A stretch of 64,000 bases of DNA, taken from positions 186,001 through 250,000 of the forward strand of contig NZ_CP144164.1 in NCBI RefSeq assembly GCF_037478005.1, written 5' to 3'. The notes below the pieces were generated by a model. It ran no database searches. It had not been told where the DNA came from and worked only from the letters and a program-made list of their open reading frames with translations. Both the position numbers and the translations under genes were made by a program. Shown one piece after another: positions 9,653 to 19,560 of this stretch (position 1 is its first letter; each line of letters opens with the position of its first letter). The DNA comes from Alteromonas sp. M12. GTDB taxonomy: Bacteria; Pseudomonadota; Gammaproteobacteria; Enterobacterales; Alteromonadaceae.

Positions 9653-10369
9653 ATGACAACTTATCTAATTACTGGCGCTAATCGAGGCTTAGGTTTTGAG
9701 CATACTAAACAAGCCCTAGCGGCTGACGAGAGCGTTATTGCAACTTGCCGAGAACCAGAAAAAGCAACTGAGTTGTTGGCATTAAGTGAGCGTTATCCAA
9801 AGCTGAGAATAGAGCAGCTTGACCTATCTGAACATGATTCCATAGCGGCTATCGCTAAACGTTTAGATGGTGTGGCTATTGATATTTTGTTTAATATTGC
9901 TGGTTTGTTCGGTGGTGGTTGGTCGAATCAGGCTGATCGCTATAAACAGTCATTGGCGGGTATGGATTACGCCCTTTGGCATGAAATAATGCAAGCCAAT
10001 GTATATGGCCATTTTGAGTTGATTGCAGTTTTATTGGCTAATCTTGAAGCGAGTACACGAAAAACCATCATTATGATGTCATCTGATTTAGGTTCTATCG
10101 CCAATAATCAACTTGGGATGGCTCACGCTTATCGTTCCAGTAAAGCAGCCTTAAATATGTTAACAAAAGGTCTTTCTATTGAATTAGCGCCTAATAAGAT
10201 CACTGTTATTTCACTTGCTCCAGGGTGGGTGAAAACAGATTTAGGAGGTGATGATGCTCCTTGGGAAGTAGACGATAGCGTCAGACACCAGCGTGATGTT
10301 ATTGCCAATTTAACTCCCTCTGCAACGGGGAAATTCATAGATTTACTTGGTAAATCAGTGCCGTGGTAA
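9653..10369 (+). CDS. short-chain dehydrogenase/reductase
   Basis: NAD(P)-dependent oxidoreductase of 238 residues with the classical SDR pattern. The Rossmann glycine motif TGANRGLG lies at residues 7-14, NIAG-like FNIAGLFG near residue 82, the catalytic Ser in MMSSDLG, and the catalytic Tyr and Lys in YRSSK around residues 154-158. SPGW-type residues follow (LAPGWVKTDLGG), then a short C-terminus. It resembles the C-factor/sniffer-like subgroup. It is transcribed alone, convergent with the Fnr-like gene. Substrate unknown. Confidence 0.8.
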   Translation: MTTYLITGANRGLGFEHTKQALAADESVIATCREPEKATELLALSERYPKLRIEQLDLSEHDSIAAIAKRLDGVAIDILFNIAGLFGGGWSNQADRYKQSLAGMDYALWHEIMQANVYGHFELIAVLLANLEASTRKTIIMMSSDLGSIANNQLGMAHAYRSSKAALNMLTKGLSIELAPNKITVISLAPGWVKTDLGGDDAPWEVDDSVRHQRDVIANLTPSATGKFIDLLGKSVPW

Positions 10370-10422
10370 GGGCAAAAATCATTGTATTACCCGCAAAGAT
10401 AAATACTTTTTAAGCCTTAACG

Positions 10423-11118
10423 TTAGTTTATGCTGCCCATTTCCTCCACTGCTTTGAGGTTAAGAATGCTGATAGTATTGGGTGAGATGACCGAAATGAG
10501 TCCATCTCCTCTTAGTTGGCTGAGGGTGCGGCTGACAGTTTCTACTGTTAGCCCTAAATAATCGGCTATATCTGTTCGCGTCATCGGTAATTCTATTTTT
10601 TCTGGTTTGGCACCAGGCAGGCGATTAAGTAATTGTTTCAACATAAAACAGACGCGTTCATAGGCTTTTAATTGACCCAAAAGGTAAACTTGTTCAAAGG
10701 TATGAGACATGACAACTGAACGGATTTCTTTCAAGTTTTCGCCTAACGTTGGAAGCTCTTCGGAGAGCGCCAAAAGGTGTTGACGTTTAAATTCGTAAAC
10801 GGTCAGATTACTTAGACTCTTGACGCCATATTGGTAACTGTCAGAATTGGATAAACCAATGAAGTCGCCAGGATAAACGAACGCAAATATTTGACGACGT
10901 CCATTGCTCGCTATTTTTTCCATTATCCCTACACCAGAAACAATATTATATAGCCTGTCGGAAGGAACATGTTGCATAAAAAGGTACTGTTGTTTGGCAA
11001 GTACTTTCAACCTAGCGCTGTTTGATAAGCAGTCCAGGTCTGGCTTGCTCATGTGCTTGAATAATAGACAATCATCTCCAAAGCTAATGCTTTTATAGGG
11101 ACTAGTTAATTGCACCAT
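10423..11118 (-). CDS. Crp/Fnr family transcriptional regulator, Fnr-like DNA specificity
   Basis: I start at the ATG at 11118 (AGAGAGA site 7 bases upstream). The frame is open to 11235, but the extra 39 residues have no family features. The 231-residue product has an N-terminal cyclic-nucleotide-binding-type beta roll (FAFVYPGDFIGL) and a C-terminal winged helix (TRTDIADYLGLTVETVSRTLSQL). The recognition helix carries E-x-x-S-R, the combination by which Fnr reads TTGAT half-sites. The N-terminal cysteine cluster of true Fnr is not there, so an oxygen-sensing 4Fe-4S cluster is doubtful. Target genes are not evident. Confidence 0.75.
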   Translation of the reverse strand: MVQLTSPYKSISFGDDCLLFKHMSKPDLDCLSNSARLKVLAKQQYLFMQHVPSDRLYNIVSGVGIMEKIASNGRRQIFAFVYPGDFIGLSNSDSYQYGVKSLSNLTVYEFKRQHLLALSEELPTLGENLKEIRSVVMSHTFEQVYLLGQLKAYERVCFMLKQLLNRLPGAKPEKIELPMTRTDIADYLGLTVETVSRTLSQLRGDGLISVISPNTISILNLKAVEEMGSIN

Positions 11119-11156
11119 TGTTGAATCTCTCTCTATTATTTTGGGTTGTTTAATGA

Positions 11157-11645
11157 GTAAATGAATTACGCTACTCAGTAACCCATTTTGACGGAAAGTT
11201 TCTTTCCGAATTACCGCACTACTCAATGGATGCATTAAACAATTCTGCTGAAGCTCGTGAGTTAGTCGCCAAGATACGTCAGGCAGATGGTATTATCATT
11301 GCCACTCCAAGTTATCATGGCTCAATTTCTGGATTAATAAAAAACGCCATTGATTATTTCGAAGAAACGTCTAAGGATTCCCGAGTTTATATGGATGGTC
11401 TTCCGGTTGGGATTATTGTGACAGCTTATGGTTGGCAAGCAATAGGATCGACACTTGGCTCAATGCGCTCAATTGTACATGCATTGCGCGGTTGGCCTAC
11501 ACCTTTTGGAGCTGGTATTCGAGTAACCCCAGGTATGTTTAAAGACGGTACAGTTGATGATGCTAACGTAGACACTCAACTCACACTGGTTGGCAAGCAA
11601 GTGTTTGATTTTGCGAAACTACATTGCACTCCAACGTCAATTTAG
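11157..11645 (+). pseudogene. 5'-truncated NADPH-dependent FMN reductase remnant
   Basis: The frame opens after a TGA at 11154-11156 and reads FDGKFLSELPHYS, then the second half of an NADPH-dependent FMN reductase: IRQADGIIIATPSYHGSISGLIKNAIDYF, PVGIIVTAYGW and a C-terminal helix. The first 50-60 residues of the fold, including the FMN phosphate loop after strand 1, are missing. The left edge lies directly upstream of the Fnr-like gene. An ATG at 11226 could give a 139-residue protein, but it would lack part of the flavin site. I therefore treat it as a broken gene. Confidence 0.55.
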
Positions 11646-12100
11646 TGATATCAAAACCGCACTCAGCGCGAAGCTAATTTAGTTTTGCGTTTGATAAATT
11701 TATGCCCCACAAATGGCATTATTTAGTTTAATCATATTACACGCCTTGCAAGGCCGATAAACTCAAATTGTTTCTTCTTTGCTAATACGTATTATGACGC
11801 TTTTTTTAAGCGTCAAACTCTTTTAATCCTTAATAAGCCGTACTGCAATTATCTCAGATTGCATATATTTCAACTTTCGAATTTATATTGACAATAATTA
11901 TCAATGCGTGCAAATATAGATTTTTGCATAGCTATGCAAAAATGCTGATTAGCCAATTCTGGCTGATAAAAACAAGCTTAATTAAGGTCTGAATATGATT
12001 TATCAAATAGTACAAATGGACTTTAGGCGAGTGTTCATTAGCGGGCATTTTTGCGCAGCGCTAAAACGTTGTCATAACTATCTAATTGTTGGTTTGGTAA
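11646..12100. other. intergenic region before the LacI operon
   Basis: About 455 AT-rich bases. It contains a small hairpin (GACGCTT at 11796-11802 with its complement at 11808-11814, loop of five T), which may be a remnant terminator. It also contains the long palindrome listed separately. No coding frame with family resemblance is seen. Confidence 0.5.
11921..11942. promoter_or_regulatory. 22-bp perfect palindrome, candidate LacI-family operator
   Basis: Bases 11921-11942 form a perfect palindrome centred on AG/CT, with half-site TTTTTGCATAG. It lies about 160 bases upstream of the LacI-family gene at 12101, where autoregulatory operators of this family commonly sit. Its length and even centre fit a dimeric repressor site. 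Assignment to that regulator is inferred from position only. Confidence 0.45.
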
Positions 12101-13138
12101 ATGAGTGAAAATCATAAACAAGTGGCCGCGGCCAGCGATGTAGCCAAACTCGCAGGCGTATCCCAGTCCGCGGTATCTCGCACCTTTACTGAAGGAGCGA
12201 GTGTTTCGCTAAAAACCCGTAACAAAGTAATCGAAGCGGCGCAGCAATTAGGTTATCGACCTAATTTATTAGCTCGCAGTTTACTCAAAGGTAAGTCCAA
12301 TATTGTTGGCGTGGTTTTAGGAAATCTGGAAAACCCGTTTTATTCTCAGATACTTGATGTGTTATCAACCAGTTTATCGGCGGGTGGTAAAAGGCTGTTG
12401 GTCTTTACCGTTGGAGCCAATGCTGAAGCTGATGCGCAGATAGATGAAATGCTTCAGTACCGAGTTGATGCCTTGATTCTTATGTCGACCACCTTGTCTT
12501 CCTCACTCGCTAAACAATGTCAAAGTGCCGGTATTCCCGTTGTCTTTTTAAACCGCACGGGACAATTTCCCGAATGCTGGGCAGTGACAGGTGATAACCA
12601 GCGTGGCTCACACTTAATTGGTAAGCACTTAATCGATTGTGGTTATCAGCGAATCGCCTTTATGGCTGGTTATGTTGATTCGTCTACCAGCTCAGAACGA
12701 GAGCAGGCATTTAGCCAATACATACAAGAACAAGGGCGGCCAGCTCCAATTCGCGAAGTAGGACATTTTAGCCGTCAAGGTGCATTAGCAGCGGCAAGAC
12801 GACTATTAGCGCTACCACAGCCGCCAGATGCCATATTTTGTGCCAATGACCATATGGCTATGGCTTGCCTTGATGTCGCAAAATTTGAATTTGATTTAGA
12901 GCCTGGTAAAGACATCGGCATCGTCGGTTTTGATGACGTAAGCGCCGCTAGCTGGCCGAGCTTTGAATTAACCACTTTTAGTCAACCGGTGGCACTGATG
13001 GCACAAAAGGCCGCCGAGCTAATTATAAACCCTGCACTTGTGAGTCAACAGGCAGAACATTTTGTCGTACCAGGAGAGCTGCTTATTCGTAGCAGTACCG
13101 TTGGTAAAACAACAAGCACAATTAACAAACTAGGATAA
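12101..13138 (+). CDS. LacI family transcriptional regulator
   Basis: 345 residues. The N-terminal helix-turn-helix and hinge (about residues 10-62) read [20 protein letters not shown] and then PNLLARSL. A periplasmic-binding-protein-like sensor domain follows ([42 protein letters not shown]). The stop is 4 bases before the HisD-family gene, so the regulator is the first gene of the three-gene operon and probably controls it. The effector is likely the substrate of the two dehydrogenases. Confidence 0.88.
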   Translation: MSENHKQVAAASDVAKLAGVSQSAVSRTFTEGASVSLKTRNKVIEAAQQLGYRPNLLARSLLKGKSNIVGVVLGNLENPFYSQILDVLSTSLSAGGKRLLVFTVGANAEADAQIDEMLQYRVDALILMSTTLSSSLAKQCQSAGIPVVFLNRTGQFPECWAVTGDNQRGSHLIGKHLIDCGYQRIAFMAGYVDSSTSSEREQAFSQYIQEQGRPAPIREVGHFSRQGALAAARRLLALPQPPDAIFCANDHMAMACLDVAKFEFDLEPGKDIGIVGFDDVSAASWPSFELTTFSQPVALMAQKAAELIINPALVSQQAEHFVVPGELLIRSSTVGKTTSTINKLG

Positions 13139-13142
13139 TAGA

Positions 13143-14471
13143 ATGGCCGTTTGGTTAAAACGCGGAGCAACCGCAGAAGTAAAAGCTGATGCTGATCGTA
13201 AAGTCAGAGATATTGTAGAAAGTACCTTAGCCGATATCGATCAACGTGGTGATGCCGCAGTGCGAGATTTGTCGATAAAATTTGATGGTTGGGATCGTGA
13301 AGATTATCGACTCTCAGCTAAAGAGATCCAAGCCTGTATTGATACCTTGTCGAAACAAGACTTAAAAGACATCGAGTTTGCTCAAGCACAAGTCAAAAAT
13401 TTTGCCACCATTCAACGCCAATCGATGCAAGACGTAGAAGTGGAAACTATGCCCGGAGTTATTTTGGGCCACAAAAATGTGCCAGTTAACGCTGCTGGTT
13501 GTTATGTACCTGGCGGTAAATATCCGCTTTTGGCCTCTGCTCATATGTCAGTTATCACTGCAAAAGTGGCTGGGGTTAAACGAGTCATAACCTGTGCGCC
13601 ACCGTTCAAAGGTAAACCTGCACCGGCGATAGTCGCAGCTCAGGCGTTGGCGGGAGCTGATGAAATATATGCTTTAGGCGGTATTCAAGCTGTGGGCGCG
13701 ATGGCATTAGGTACGCAAACTATCGATCCTATCGATATTCTTGTTGGCCCTGGAAATGCTTTTGTGGCTGAAGCCAAACGCCAGTTATTTGGTCGCGTCG
13801 GTATCGATTTATTTGCCGGTCCTACGGAAACATTGATTATTGCAGACGAGTCGGTTGACGGTGAAATATGTGCTACCGATATCCTTGGTCAAGTTGAACA
13901 CGGCCCTGATAGTCCAGGTATTTTATTAACCAACTCTGAAAAACTTGCCCGTGAAACTATGGCTGAAATTGAACGCCTATTAGAGATATTGCCGACCGCA
14001 GATATCGCGCGCAAAGCTTGGGAAACCTATGGTGAAGTTATAGTCGCAGAAAGTTACGAAGAAATGGTACAAATTGCCGATGAACTTGCGTTTGAGCATG
14101 TTCAAGTGATGACCAGTGACCCGGACTATTTCTTGAATAACATGACAAACTTCGGTGCCTTGTTCCTTGGTCCACGCACCAATGTGTCCTTTGGAGATAA
14201 GGTGATTGGTACTAACCATACATTACCAACAAAAAAATCGGCTCGTTTCACTGGCGGATTGTGGGTCGGTAAATTCTTGAAAACCTGTACCTATCAAAAA
14301 GTCATCACTGACGAAGCATCCGCTTTGGTGGGTGAGTATTGTTCACGTTTATGTAACTTGGAAGGTTTTTCTGGTCATGGTGAACAAGCGAATATACGTG
14401 TTCGTCGTTATGGTCATAGAGATGTGCCATACGCAAGTGCCGTTGTTCCTTCTGATAAAACTCGCGCTTGA
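13143..14471 (+). CDS. histidinol-dehydrogenase-family NAD-dependent alcohol dehydrogenase (HpsN-like)
   Basis: 442 residues with the HisD fold. The metal and catalytic residues of HisD can be matched: Gln and His in [10 protein letters not shown], the Glu-His pair in AFEHV, Asp in [11 protein letters not shown] and a C-terminal His in FSGHGEQ. It sits with a catabolic regulator and an SDR rather than with his genes. The [19 protein letters not shown] and [15 protein letters not shown] blocks resemble HpsN, the dehydrogenase that oxidises 2,3-dihydroxypropane-1-sulfonate to sulfolactate. A two-step oxidation of a diol or polyol to an acid is therefore likely. No sulfolyase or sulfonate transporter is in the window, so the substrate is open. 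Confidence 0.7.
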   Translation: MAVWLKRGATAEVKADADRKVRDIVESTLADIDQRGDAAVRDLSIKFDGWDREDYRLSAKEIQACIDTLSKQDLKDIEFAQAQVKNFATIQRQSMQDVEVETMPGVILGHKNVPVNAAGCYVPGGKYPLLASAHMSVITAKVAGVKRVITCAPPFKGKPAPAIVAAQALAGADEIYALGGIQAVGAMALGTQTIDPIDILVGPGNAFVAEAKRQLFGRVGIDLFAGPTETLIIADESVDGEICATDILGQVEHGPDSPGILLTNSEKLARETMAEIERLLEILPTADIARKAWETYGEVIVAESYEEMVQIADELAFEHVQVMTSDPDYFLNNMTNFGALFLGPRTNVSFGDKVIGTNHTLPTKKSARFTGGLWVGKFLKTCTYQKVITDEASALVGEYCSRLCNLEGFSGHGEQANIRVRRYGHRDVPYASAVVPSDKTRA

Positions 14472-14479
14472 GGTGAATT

Positions 14480-15253
14480 GTGACTGAGATTAGCTTACCT
14501 AAACTTCCAAATATGCGACTAGATGGACGTCGTGCGCTAGTGACGGGGGCTGGTCGAGGTATTGGCATGGCAATGGCTGCTGGTTTAGCTGAGGTTGGTG
14601 CGCATGTGACCTTAGTTGCCCGTAGTCAGGGCGAATTAAGTGCGGTGGCTGCGGCCATCGTCGCTGCTGGCGGTCAGGCTGAAGCTGTGTGTTTGGATGT
14701 TACCGATTTACAACAAGTCGAGGTCTTTTTCGAGCAGCGCCAAGGGTTTGATGTTTTGATTAATAACGCGGGTACTAATCGTCCGAAAGGGATGATGGAT
14801 GTCACTGAAGATGACTACGATGCAGTTTTAAATCTGAATCTCAAAAGTGCGTTTTTTGTTGCACAGGCATGTGTGAAAAAAATGGTCGCGTCAAATATTA
14901 AAGGTTCGCTTATACATATTGGTTCGCAAATGGGTCATGTTGGCGGCCCTAATCGGTCGTTATATTGCGCTTCAAAATGGGCCTTAGAGGGAATGAATAA
15001 AAGCCTAGCTCTGGATCTTGCAAGTTATGGCATTCGCTCCAATACCATAGCGCCAAGCTTTATTGAAACACCCTTAACCAAGCCGTTTTTTGAAGATCCG
15101 TTATTTTTACGCTCGGTATTAAGCAAAATTAAATTGGGTCGATTAGGACAAGTGCAAGATTTGATGGGCGCTGCAGTATATTTGGCTTCGGATGCTTCTT
15201 CGTTAGTCACTGGAACCAGTATAGTGGTGGACGGTGGTTGGACAGCCGATTAG
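14480..15253 (+). CDS. short-chain dehydrogenase/reductase (catabolic operon)
   Basis: 257 residues from a GTG start at 14480, 8 bases after the preceding stop. Classical SDR features: TGAGRGIG around residues 23-30, NNAG (INNAGTNRP), catalytic Ser in HIGSQMG, YCASK with the catalytic Tyr and Lys, and the usual C-terminal VTGTSIVVDGGW. It resembles the gluconate-5-dehydrogenase/3-oxoacyl-reductase group. It is co-transcribed with the LacI regulator and the HisD-like enzyme and probably oxidises or epimerises a hydroxyl of the same compound. Confidence 0.82.
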   Translation: MTEISLPKLPNMRLDGRRALVTGAGRGIGMAMAAGLAEVGAHVTLVARSQGELSAVAAAIVAAGGQAEAVCLDVTDLQQVEVFFEQRQGFDVLINNAGTNRPKGMMDVTEDDYDAVLNLNLKSAFFVAQACVKKMVASNIKGSLIHIGSQMGHVGGPNRSLYCASKWALEGMNKSLALDLASYGIRSNTIAPSFIETPLTKPFFEDPLFLRSVLSKIKLGRLGQVQDLMGAAVYLASDASSLVTGTSIVVDGGWTAD

Positions 15254-15470
15254 TTTGCCACACCCCCTGCCACTGCTTTGCTAGCTGCTAATTTCTGTTA
15301 GAAGATGGCCCCAGTGCGTCCTCACATTAGACTTCTACTCATCTGGATCACCCTCTCGGTTCCGCTAATTTATTTTGTATCTCATTATTAATATGGATTA
15401 TATTGCGTTGTGCAGCCTTGAGTAAAATGAAGCCTTAGGTTTAGATTATCCAATTGGAGAGAACAGCGCA

Positions 15471-16352
15471 GTGAGCAAAACATCGAACTGGCCCCTCAGT
15501 AGCCACAGCGAACGAATGGTGTCGCCCGTTGTTATTCGCCAGCAACTACAACAACATCCACTTACTCAAGATTGTTACCCTTTGGCAGTGGGCCGCTACG
15601 AAAAAGCGCTTTTTCATGAAATGTCACGAAATAGGCATGACGACAATATCTTGATTTATTGCTTTTCGGGCAAAGGTTTTTTACGTACTAGTGACTGGAG
15701 CGGCGAGATACAAAGTGGTGAGCTGGCGTTATTGCCTAGGGGAGTGAGTCATAGATATTGGGCAAATGCCGATGATCCTTGGTCGATTTATTGGTGTCAC
15801 TTTTCCGGTCATCAAGCTCAAGAATATGTCTTTAATATGGATTATAAAAAGCAAATGCCGATCCTTAAAATCGGGCATTCACCCCAACTAATGGCACAGT
15901 TTGCCTCAGTGCTGGCCGAATCAAGCACAGGTTACAATACGCCAGCTATGATCTATGCTGCCAATATGCTTAAACAATTACTTGCTTATATCGGTAAGCT
16001 GGCGCAGCAAGTTAACACTCCCGAAAGGCAGCAATTTAACCTCGATATTTTACAAGCTTATATGTTGCAGAACCTGAATAAATCAATTGATCTGGATGCA
16101 TTGGCAAAGCAGGTGAATTTGTCTAAATTTCATTTCAGTAAGAAATACAAAGAAGCGACGGGTTTTTCACCGGTTCAACACTTTTTAAAAATGAAAGTGG
16201 AATATGCCAGCTACTTATTAGAAACCAGCGAATTAGCGATACAGGGTATCGCTTCACGGGTAGGTTATGATGATAGTTTGTATTTTTCTCGATTATTTAA
16301 AAAACACACTGGGTTGTCGCCTTCAGAGTATCGAAAACTAAAGCATAGTTAA
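15471..16352 (+). CDS. AraC family transcriptional regulator
   Basis: 293 residues from a GTG start with GGAGAG upstream. An N-terminal cupin-like sensor domain (GKGFLRTSDWSGEIQSGELALLPRGVSHRYW) is followed by the two helix-turn-helix motifs of AraC proteins (LAKQVNLSKFHFSKKYKEAT and IASRVGYDDSLYFSRLFKK, ending GLSPSEYRK). It stands alone about 220 bases after the dehydrogenase operon. It could regulate that operon or the nearby mmsAB genes, since AraC-type MmsR controls mmsAB in pseudomonads. The order of genes does not decide between them. Confidence 0.85.
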   Translation: MSKTSNWPLSSHSERMVSPVVIRQQLQQHPLTQDCYPLAVGRYEKALFHEMSRNRHDDNILIYCFSGKGFLRTSDWSGEIQSGELALLPRGVSHRYWANADDPWSIYWCHFSGHQAQEYVFNMDYKKQMPILKIGHSPQLMAQFASVLAESSTGYNTPAMIYAANMLKQLLAYIGKLAQQVNTPERQQFNLDILQAYMLQNLNKSIDLDALAKQVNLSKFHFSKKYKEATGFSPVQHFLKMKVEYASYLLETSELAIQGIASRVGYDDSLYFSRLFKKHTGLSPSEYRKLKHS

Positions 16353-16378
16353 GTGATAATGCCTTTGGTTATTCTTGC

Positions 16379-16810
16379 TTAACGTCTTATTGGAACTACC
16401 GCAGTCGTCAATTTCGACAAACAACTAAGTTTACCTTGATCGTTCTCTAAGCGAATTTCCCAGATTTGTGAGCGAGAACCTAAGTGAATAGGTCTAACTG
16501 TTGCCGTTACTAAACCTGAGGATACCGAACGTATATGACTGGCATTGACTTCCTGACCAAACACTTGAAATAAGCTTGTGTCGACACAGTAGTAACCAGC
16601 TATGCTTCCTAAGGTTTCTGCAAGTACCACATTTGCGCCTCCATGGACTACACCGTATGGCTGAAAAGTGCGTTCATCCGCTGGCATAGTTCCACGTATA
16701 AAGTCGTCACCCACTTCCGTTACTTCCAGCCCAAGTGAGCGATTAATCTGACCTTTGGCTAACATTTGATTTAGATCTTCAACCTGTGGTTTTGCAAACC
16801 AGATACTCAT
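16379..16810 (-). CDS. hotdog-fold acyl-CoA thioesterase (YdiI/MenI-like)
   Basis: 143 residues matching the E. coli YdiI pattern through most of its length: GDDFIRGTMPADERTFQPYGVVHGGANVVLAET contains the HGG loop and the catalytic Glu. HLGSRSQIWEI and LSKLTTAVV follow. YdiI (MenI) hydrolyses 1,4-dihydroxy-2-naphthoyl-CoA and other aryl-CoAs. Whether the role here is menaquinone synthesis or general CoA-ester cleavage cannot be told, as no men genes are near. It is convergent with the AraC gene. Confidence 0.8.
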   Translation of the reverse strand: MSIWFAKPQVEDLNQMLAKGQINRSLGLEVTEVGDDFIRGTMPADERTFQPYGVVHGGANVVLAETLGSIAGYYCVDTSLFQVFGQEVNASHIRSVSSGLVTATVRPIHLGSRSQIWEIRLENDQGKLSCLSKLTTAVVPIRR

Positions 16811-16931
16811 TGCTTTACCTCAATAATCATCACAAAACATAAATTCCATCATACTAGCCTAGTGACGGTCAAATTAGTGTCACTTATAACGGACTATTTT
16901 TAGCCGTATGTATTTGAATAAACTGGTTTTA

Positions 16932-17819
16932 TTAGTCTTGATATAATTGCATTATGCTGGAAAAGTCCAGAGCTCCATTGCCTTTTGACTTGTGCATCGA
17001 ATACAGTGATTTTGCTTGCGAACCCATGGGCGCTGGTGAGCCACTTTGATGGCTAATGTCCATCGCCAAGCCTAAATCTTTGTACATCAAATCAACCTGG
17101 AAGCCTCCTTGATATCCGTTAGACGAAGGCACTCCTTCCATCACATTGGGATAAGGATTATATTTTTGTAACGCCCAATTATTGCCAGAGCTTTGTAACA
17201 TTATTTGCGATAACACTGCGGGATCTAGGCCATTTTTTACGCCCATATTAAGTGCTTCCGCAGTGCCTGCCATTAGTACTGACAGCAACATGTTATTACA
17301 ACATTTTGCGATTTGACCTGCGCCACTAGCGCCTGCATGAAAGATGTTTTGACCCATGTTCAATAAAATCGGTTTAGCTTGGGCAAATTGTGCATCTGTC
17401 GCGCCAACCATAAACGCTAAGGTACCTGCCACTGCGCCAGCCACACCACCAGAAACTGGAGCGTCAACAAAGCTTAATCCGCGCTGCTCGGCAATTTCAC
17501 ATACACGTTTTGCAGTTGCTGCATCAATCGTTGATGAATCAATGATTAAGACGTCTTTTTTAACCACATCAAACAATGGTTGCGATGACGATACGTAAAG
17601 CCCTTCAACATGCTTCCCAGAAGGCAACATTGAGATCACTACATCTGACTCTTGAGCCGCCTCAACCGCACTGCTTGCGGCTAAACCACCTTTTGTTACG
17701 ACATGTTTAATCGCCTCAGAAGATAAATCGAATACTTTAACAGTGTGACCAGCGTTAACTAAATTGATGGCCATTGGACCACCCATATTACCTAAACCTA
17801 TAAAACCAATAACGGCCAT
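16932..17819 (-). CDS. mmsB: 3-hydroxyisobutyrate dehydrogenase
   Basis: 295 residues, the usual length. It oxidises 3-hydroxyisobutyrate to methylmalonate semialdehyde in valine degradation. The NAD-binding GLGNMGGPMA motif lies at residues 8-17. Further signatures are DSSTID, the substrate loop DAPVSGGVAGA and the catalytic Lys in GAGQIAKCCNN. Typical family ends SSNGYQGGFQVDLMYKDLGLA are present. It follows mmsA by 40 bases on the same strand, so the two form an operon that performs consecutive steps. Confidence 0.92.
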   Translation of the reverse strand: MAVIGFIGLGNMGGPMAINLVNAGHTVKVFDLSSEAIKHVVTKGGLAASSAVEAAQESDVVISMLPSGKHVEGLYVSSSQPLFDVVKKDVLIIDSSTIDAATAKRVCEIAEQRGLSFVDAPVSGGVAGAVAGTLAFMVGATDAQFAQAKPILLNMGQNIFHAGASGAGQIAKCCNNMLLSVLMAGTAEALNMGVKNGLDPAVLSQIMLQSSGNNWALQKYNPYPNVMEGVPSSNGYQGGFQVDLMYKDLGLAMDISHQSGSPAPMGSQAKSLYSMHKSKGNGALDFSSIMQLYQD

Positions 17820-17859
17820 GACTTTGTCCCTTACTAATATAACGTTAAACGGTGAAAAA

Positions 17860-19362
17860 TCATTTCAATTCAATAGTGGTATTTACACCGGTATCAATAT
17901 CATCGTCGAACCATCTTGCTGTGATGGTTTTTGTCTCAGTATAAAACTTCACGGCTTGCTTACCATAAGCGTGTTGATCACCGTAGAACGATTTTCGCCA
18001 ACCAGTAAACGAAAACATCGGGAGCGGCACAGGGACTGGGACATTGATACCCACCTGTCCGACCTTTATCTCGTGTTGATATTTACGAGCAACTGCGCCA
18101 GAAGAGGTATAAATGGAGGTGCCATTGCCATAAGGGTTTTCATTAATTAGGTTAATGGCTTCTTCTAAGGTGTCCACTTCCAATACAATCAATACCGGAC
18201 CAAATATCTCTTGTTGGTAAATTGACATGTCGCGAGTGACATCGGTGAACATCGTTGGACCAACCCAATTACCATCGGGATATCCAGCAACTTGATAGTC
18301 ACTACCATCGAGTAAACAGGTTGCCCCCGCATCTTTGCCTTCTTGAATGAGCTTCAACACCCGTTGTTTCGCTTGTGGATTGATCAAAGGACCATAACCG
18401 GCTTCAGGATCATCCCAAACACCAGGTTTGACCTTCGCCAATGCATCACGCATTTCACCAATCCATTGCTTTGTTTCACCTACCAACACGACTACCGAAA
18501 TCGCCATACAACGTTGTCCGGCAGCGCCAACTGAAGCTCCAGCAATACCATTAATAACTTGGTTTTTTGATGCATCAGGCATGACGACCATGTGATTCTT
18601 AGCGCCAGCAAAGGCTTGTACTCGTTTTAGGTGGTCGGTACCGGTACGGTAAATATGTTCACCCACAGCCACTGAGCCTACAAAGGAAATCGCCGGTGTA
18701 TCTTTATGTTCCAATAATTGATTAACAGCATCTTTTCCACCGTGCACAACTTGTAATAAGCCGTCAGGTGCACCTGCTTGTTTAAATAGTGCCGCCAATC
18801 GCATAGGCGTGAGTGGATCTTGTTCTGACGGTTTAAGTACAAATGTGTTACCGCAGGCAATTGCCATGGGGAACATCCACAACGGGATCATCGCTGGAAA
18901 ATTAAAGGGGGTAATACCGACGCAAACACCTAAAGGTTGCGTGATGCTGTAACAGTCAATCTTGTTAGCTACGTTTTCAAGAATCTCACCCATACTCAAT
19001 GAGGCGATATTGCAGGCATGTTCAACAACTTCGATACCCCGCCATACATCCCCTTTGGCATCAGCAAAGGTTTTTCCGGTTTCTTTAGCCAGTAAGCTGG
19101 CAAGTTCATCATGATGCTCTTTAAGTAAAGCTTGGTAACGCAACATGAGTCGCGCTCTGTCACCAACTGGCACATCTTTCCAAGTTTCAAACGCTGCTTT
19201 GGCTGCGTTCACTGCATCTTCGACTTCTTGCGAGGTGGCGAGAGGGACTTGAGCAATCACTTGTTGGTCGGCTGGGTTGGTAACATCCAACCAGTGTTGG
19301 GTTTTACTTTGGACTAGCTCACCATTAATTAGCAATGGCACTTTGTGTATTTGTTCGGACAT
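17860..19362 (-). CDS. mmsA: CoA-acylating methylmalonate-semialdehyde dehydrogenase
   Basis: About 500 residues of the aldehyde dehydrogenase superfamily. I start at the ATG at 19362 (GAGA upstream), eight codons inside the open frame, giving the standard MmsA N-terminus. It converts methylmalonate semialdehyde to propionyl-CoA with CoA and NAD. Visible signatures: [32 protein letters not shown], and the catalytic Cys in GAAGQRCMA. MmsA lacks the general-base Glu of other ALDHs, consistent with CoA acylation. It precedes mmsB. Confidence 0.92.
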   Translation of the reverse strand: MSEQIHKVPLLINGELVQSKTQHWLDVTNPADQQVIAQVPLATSQEVEDAVNAAKAAFETWKDVPVGDRARLMLRYQALLKEHHDELASLLAKETGKTFADAKGDVWRGIEVVEHACNIASLSMGEILENVANKIDCYSITQPLGVCVGITPFNFPAMIPLWMFPMAIACGNTFVLKPSEQDPLTPMRLAALFKQAGAPDGLLQVVHGGKDAVNQLLEHKDTPAISFVGSVAVGEHIYRTGTDHLKRVQAFAGAKNHMVVMPDASKNQVINGIAGASVGAAGQRCMAISVVVLVGETKQWIGEMRDALAKVKPGVWDDPEAGYGPLINPQAKQRVLKLIQEGKDAGATCLLDGSDYQVAGYPDGNWVGPTMFTDVTRDMSIYQQEIFGPVLIVLEVDTLEEAINLINENPYGNGTSIYTSSGAVARKYQHEIKVGQVGINVPVPVPLPMFSFTGWRKSFYGDQHAYGKQAVKFYTETKTITARWFDDDIDTGVNTTIELK

Positions 19363-19560
19363 AACAATTCTCAAGTATCGTATCAATACTTTAAGATTAG
19401 CATATCTGGCCGAACTAGAAGATTGATAATCTTGTGAACATTATGGACTATCTTGCGATCATAAATGAGGGATTGTTAGCAGTTTTGTTGCGCTCACGCC
19501 GATGGCGATTTGCCCATAAACTGGCAATATCGCCTTGCTCGGTCAGTGAAAGTTAATTTG

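Noticed and set aside
11796..11814. Terminator at a T-loop hairpin
   Set aside because: The T run is in the loop and not after the stem, so intrinsic termination is unlikely. Noted only as part of the intergenic description.
13143..14471. True histidinol dehydrogenase (hisD) of histidine synthesis
   Set aside because: The gene lies in a LacI-controlled catabolic operon with an SDR, with no his genes, and its sequence blocks look HpsN-like.
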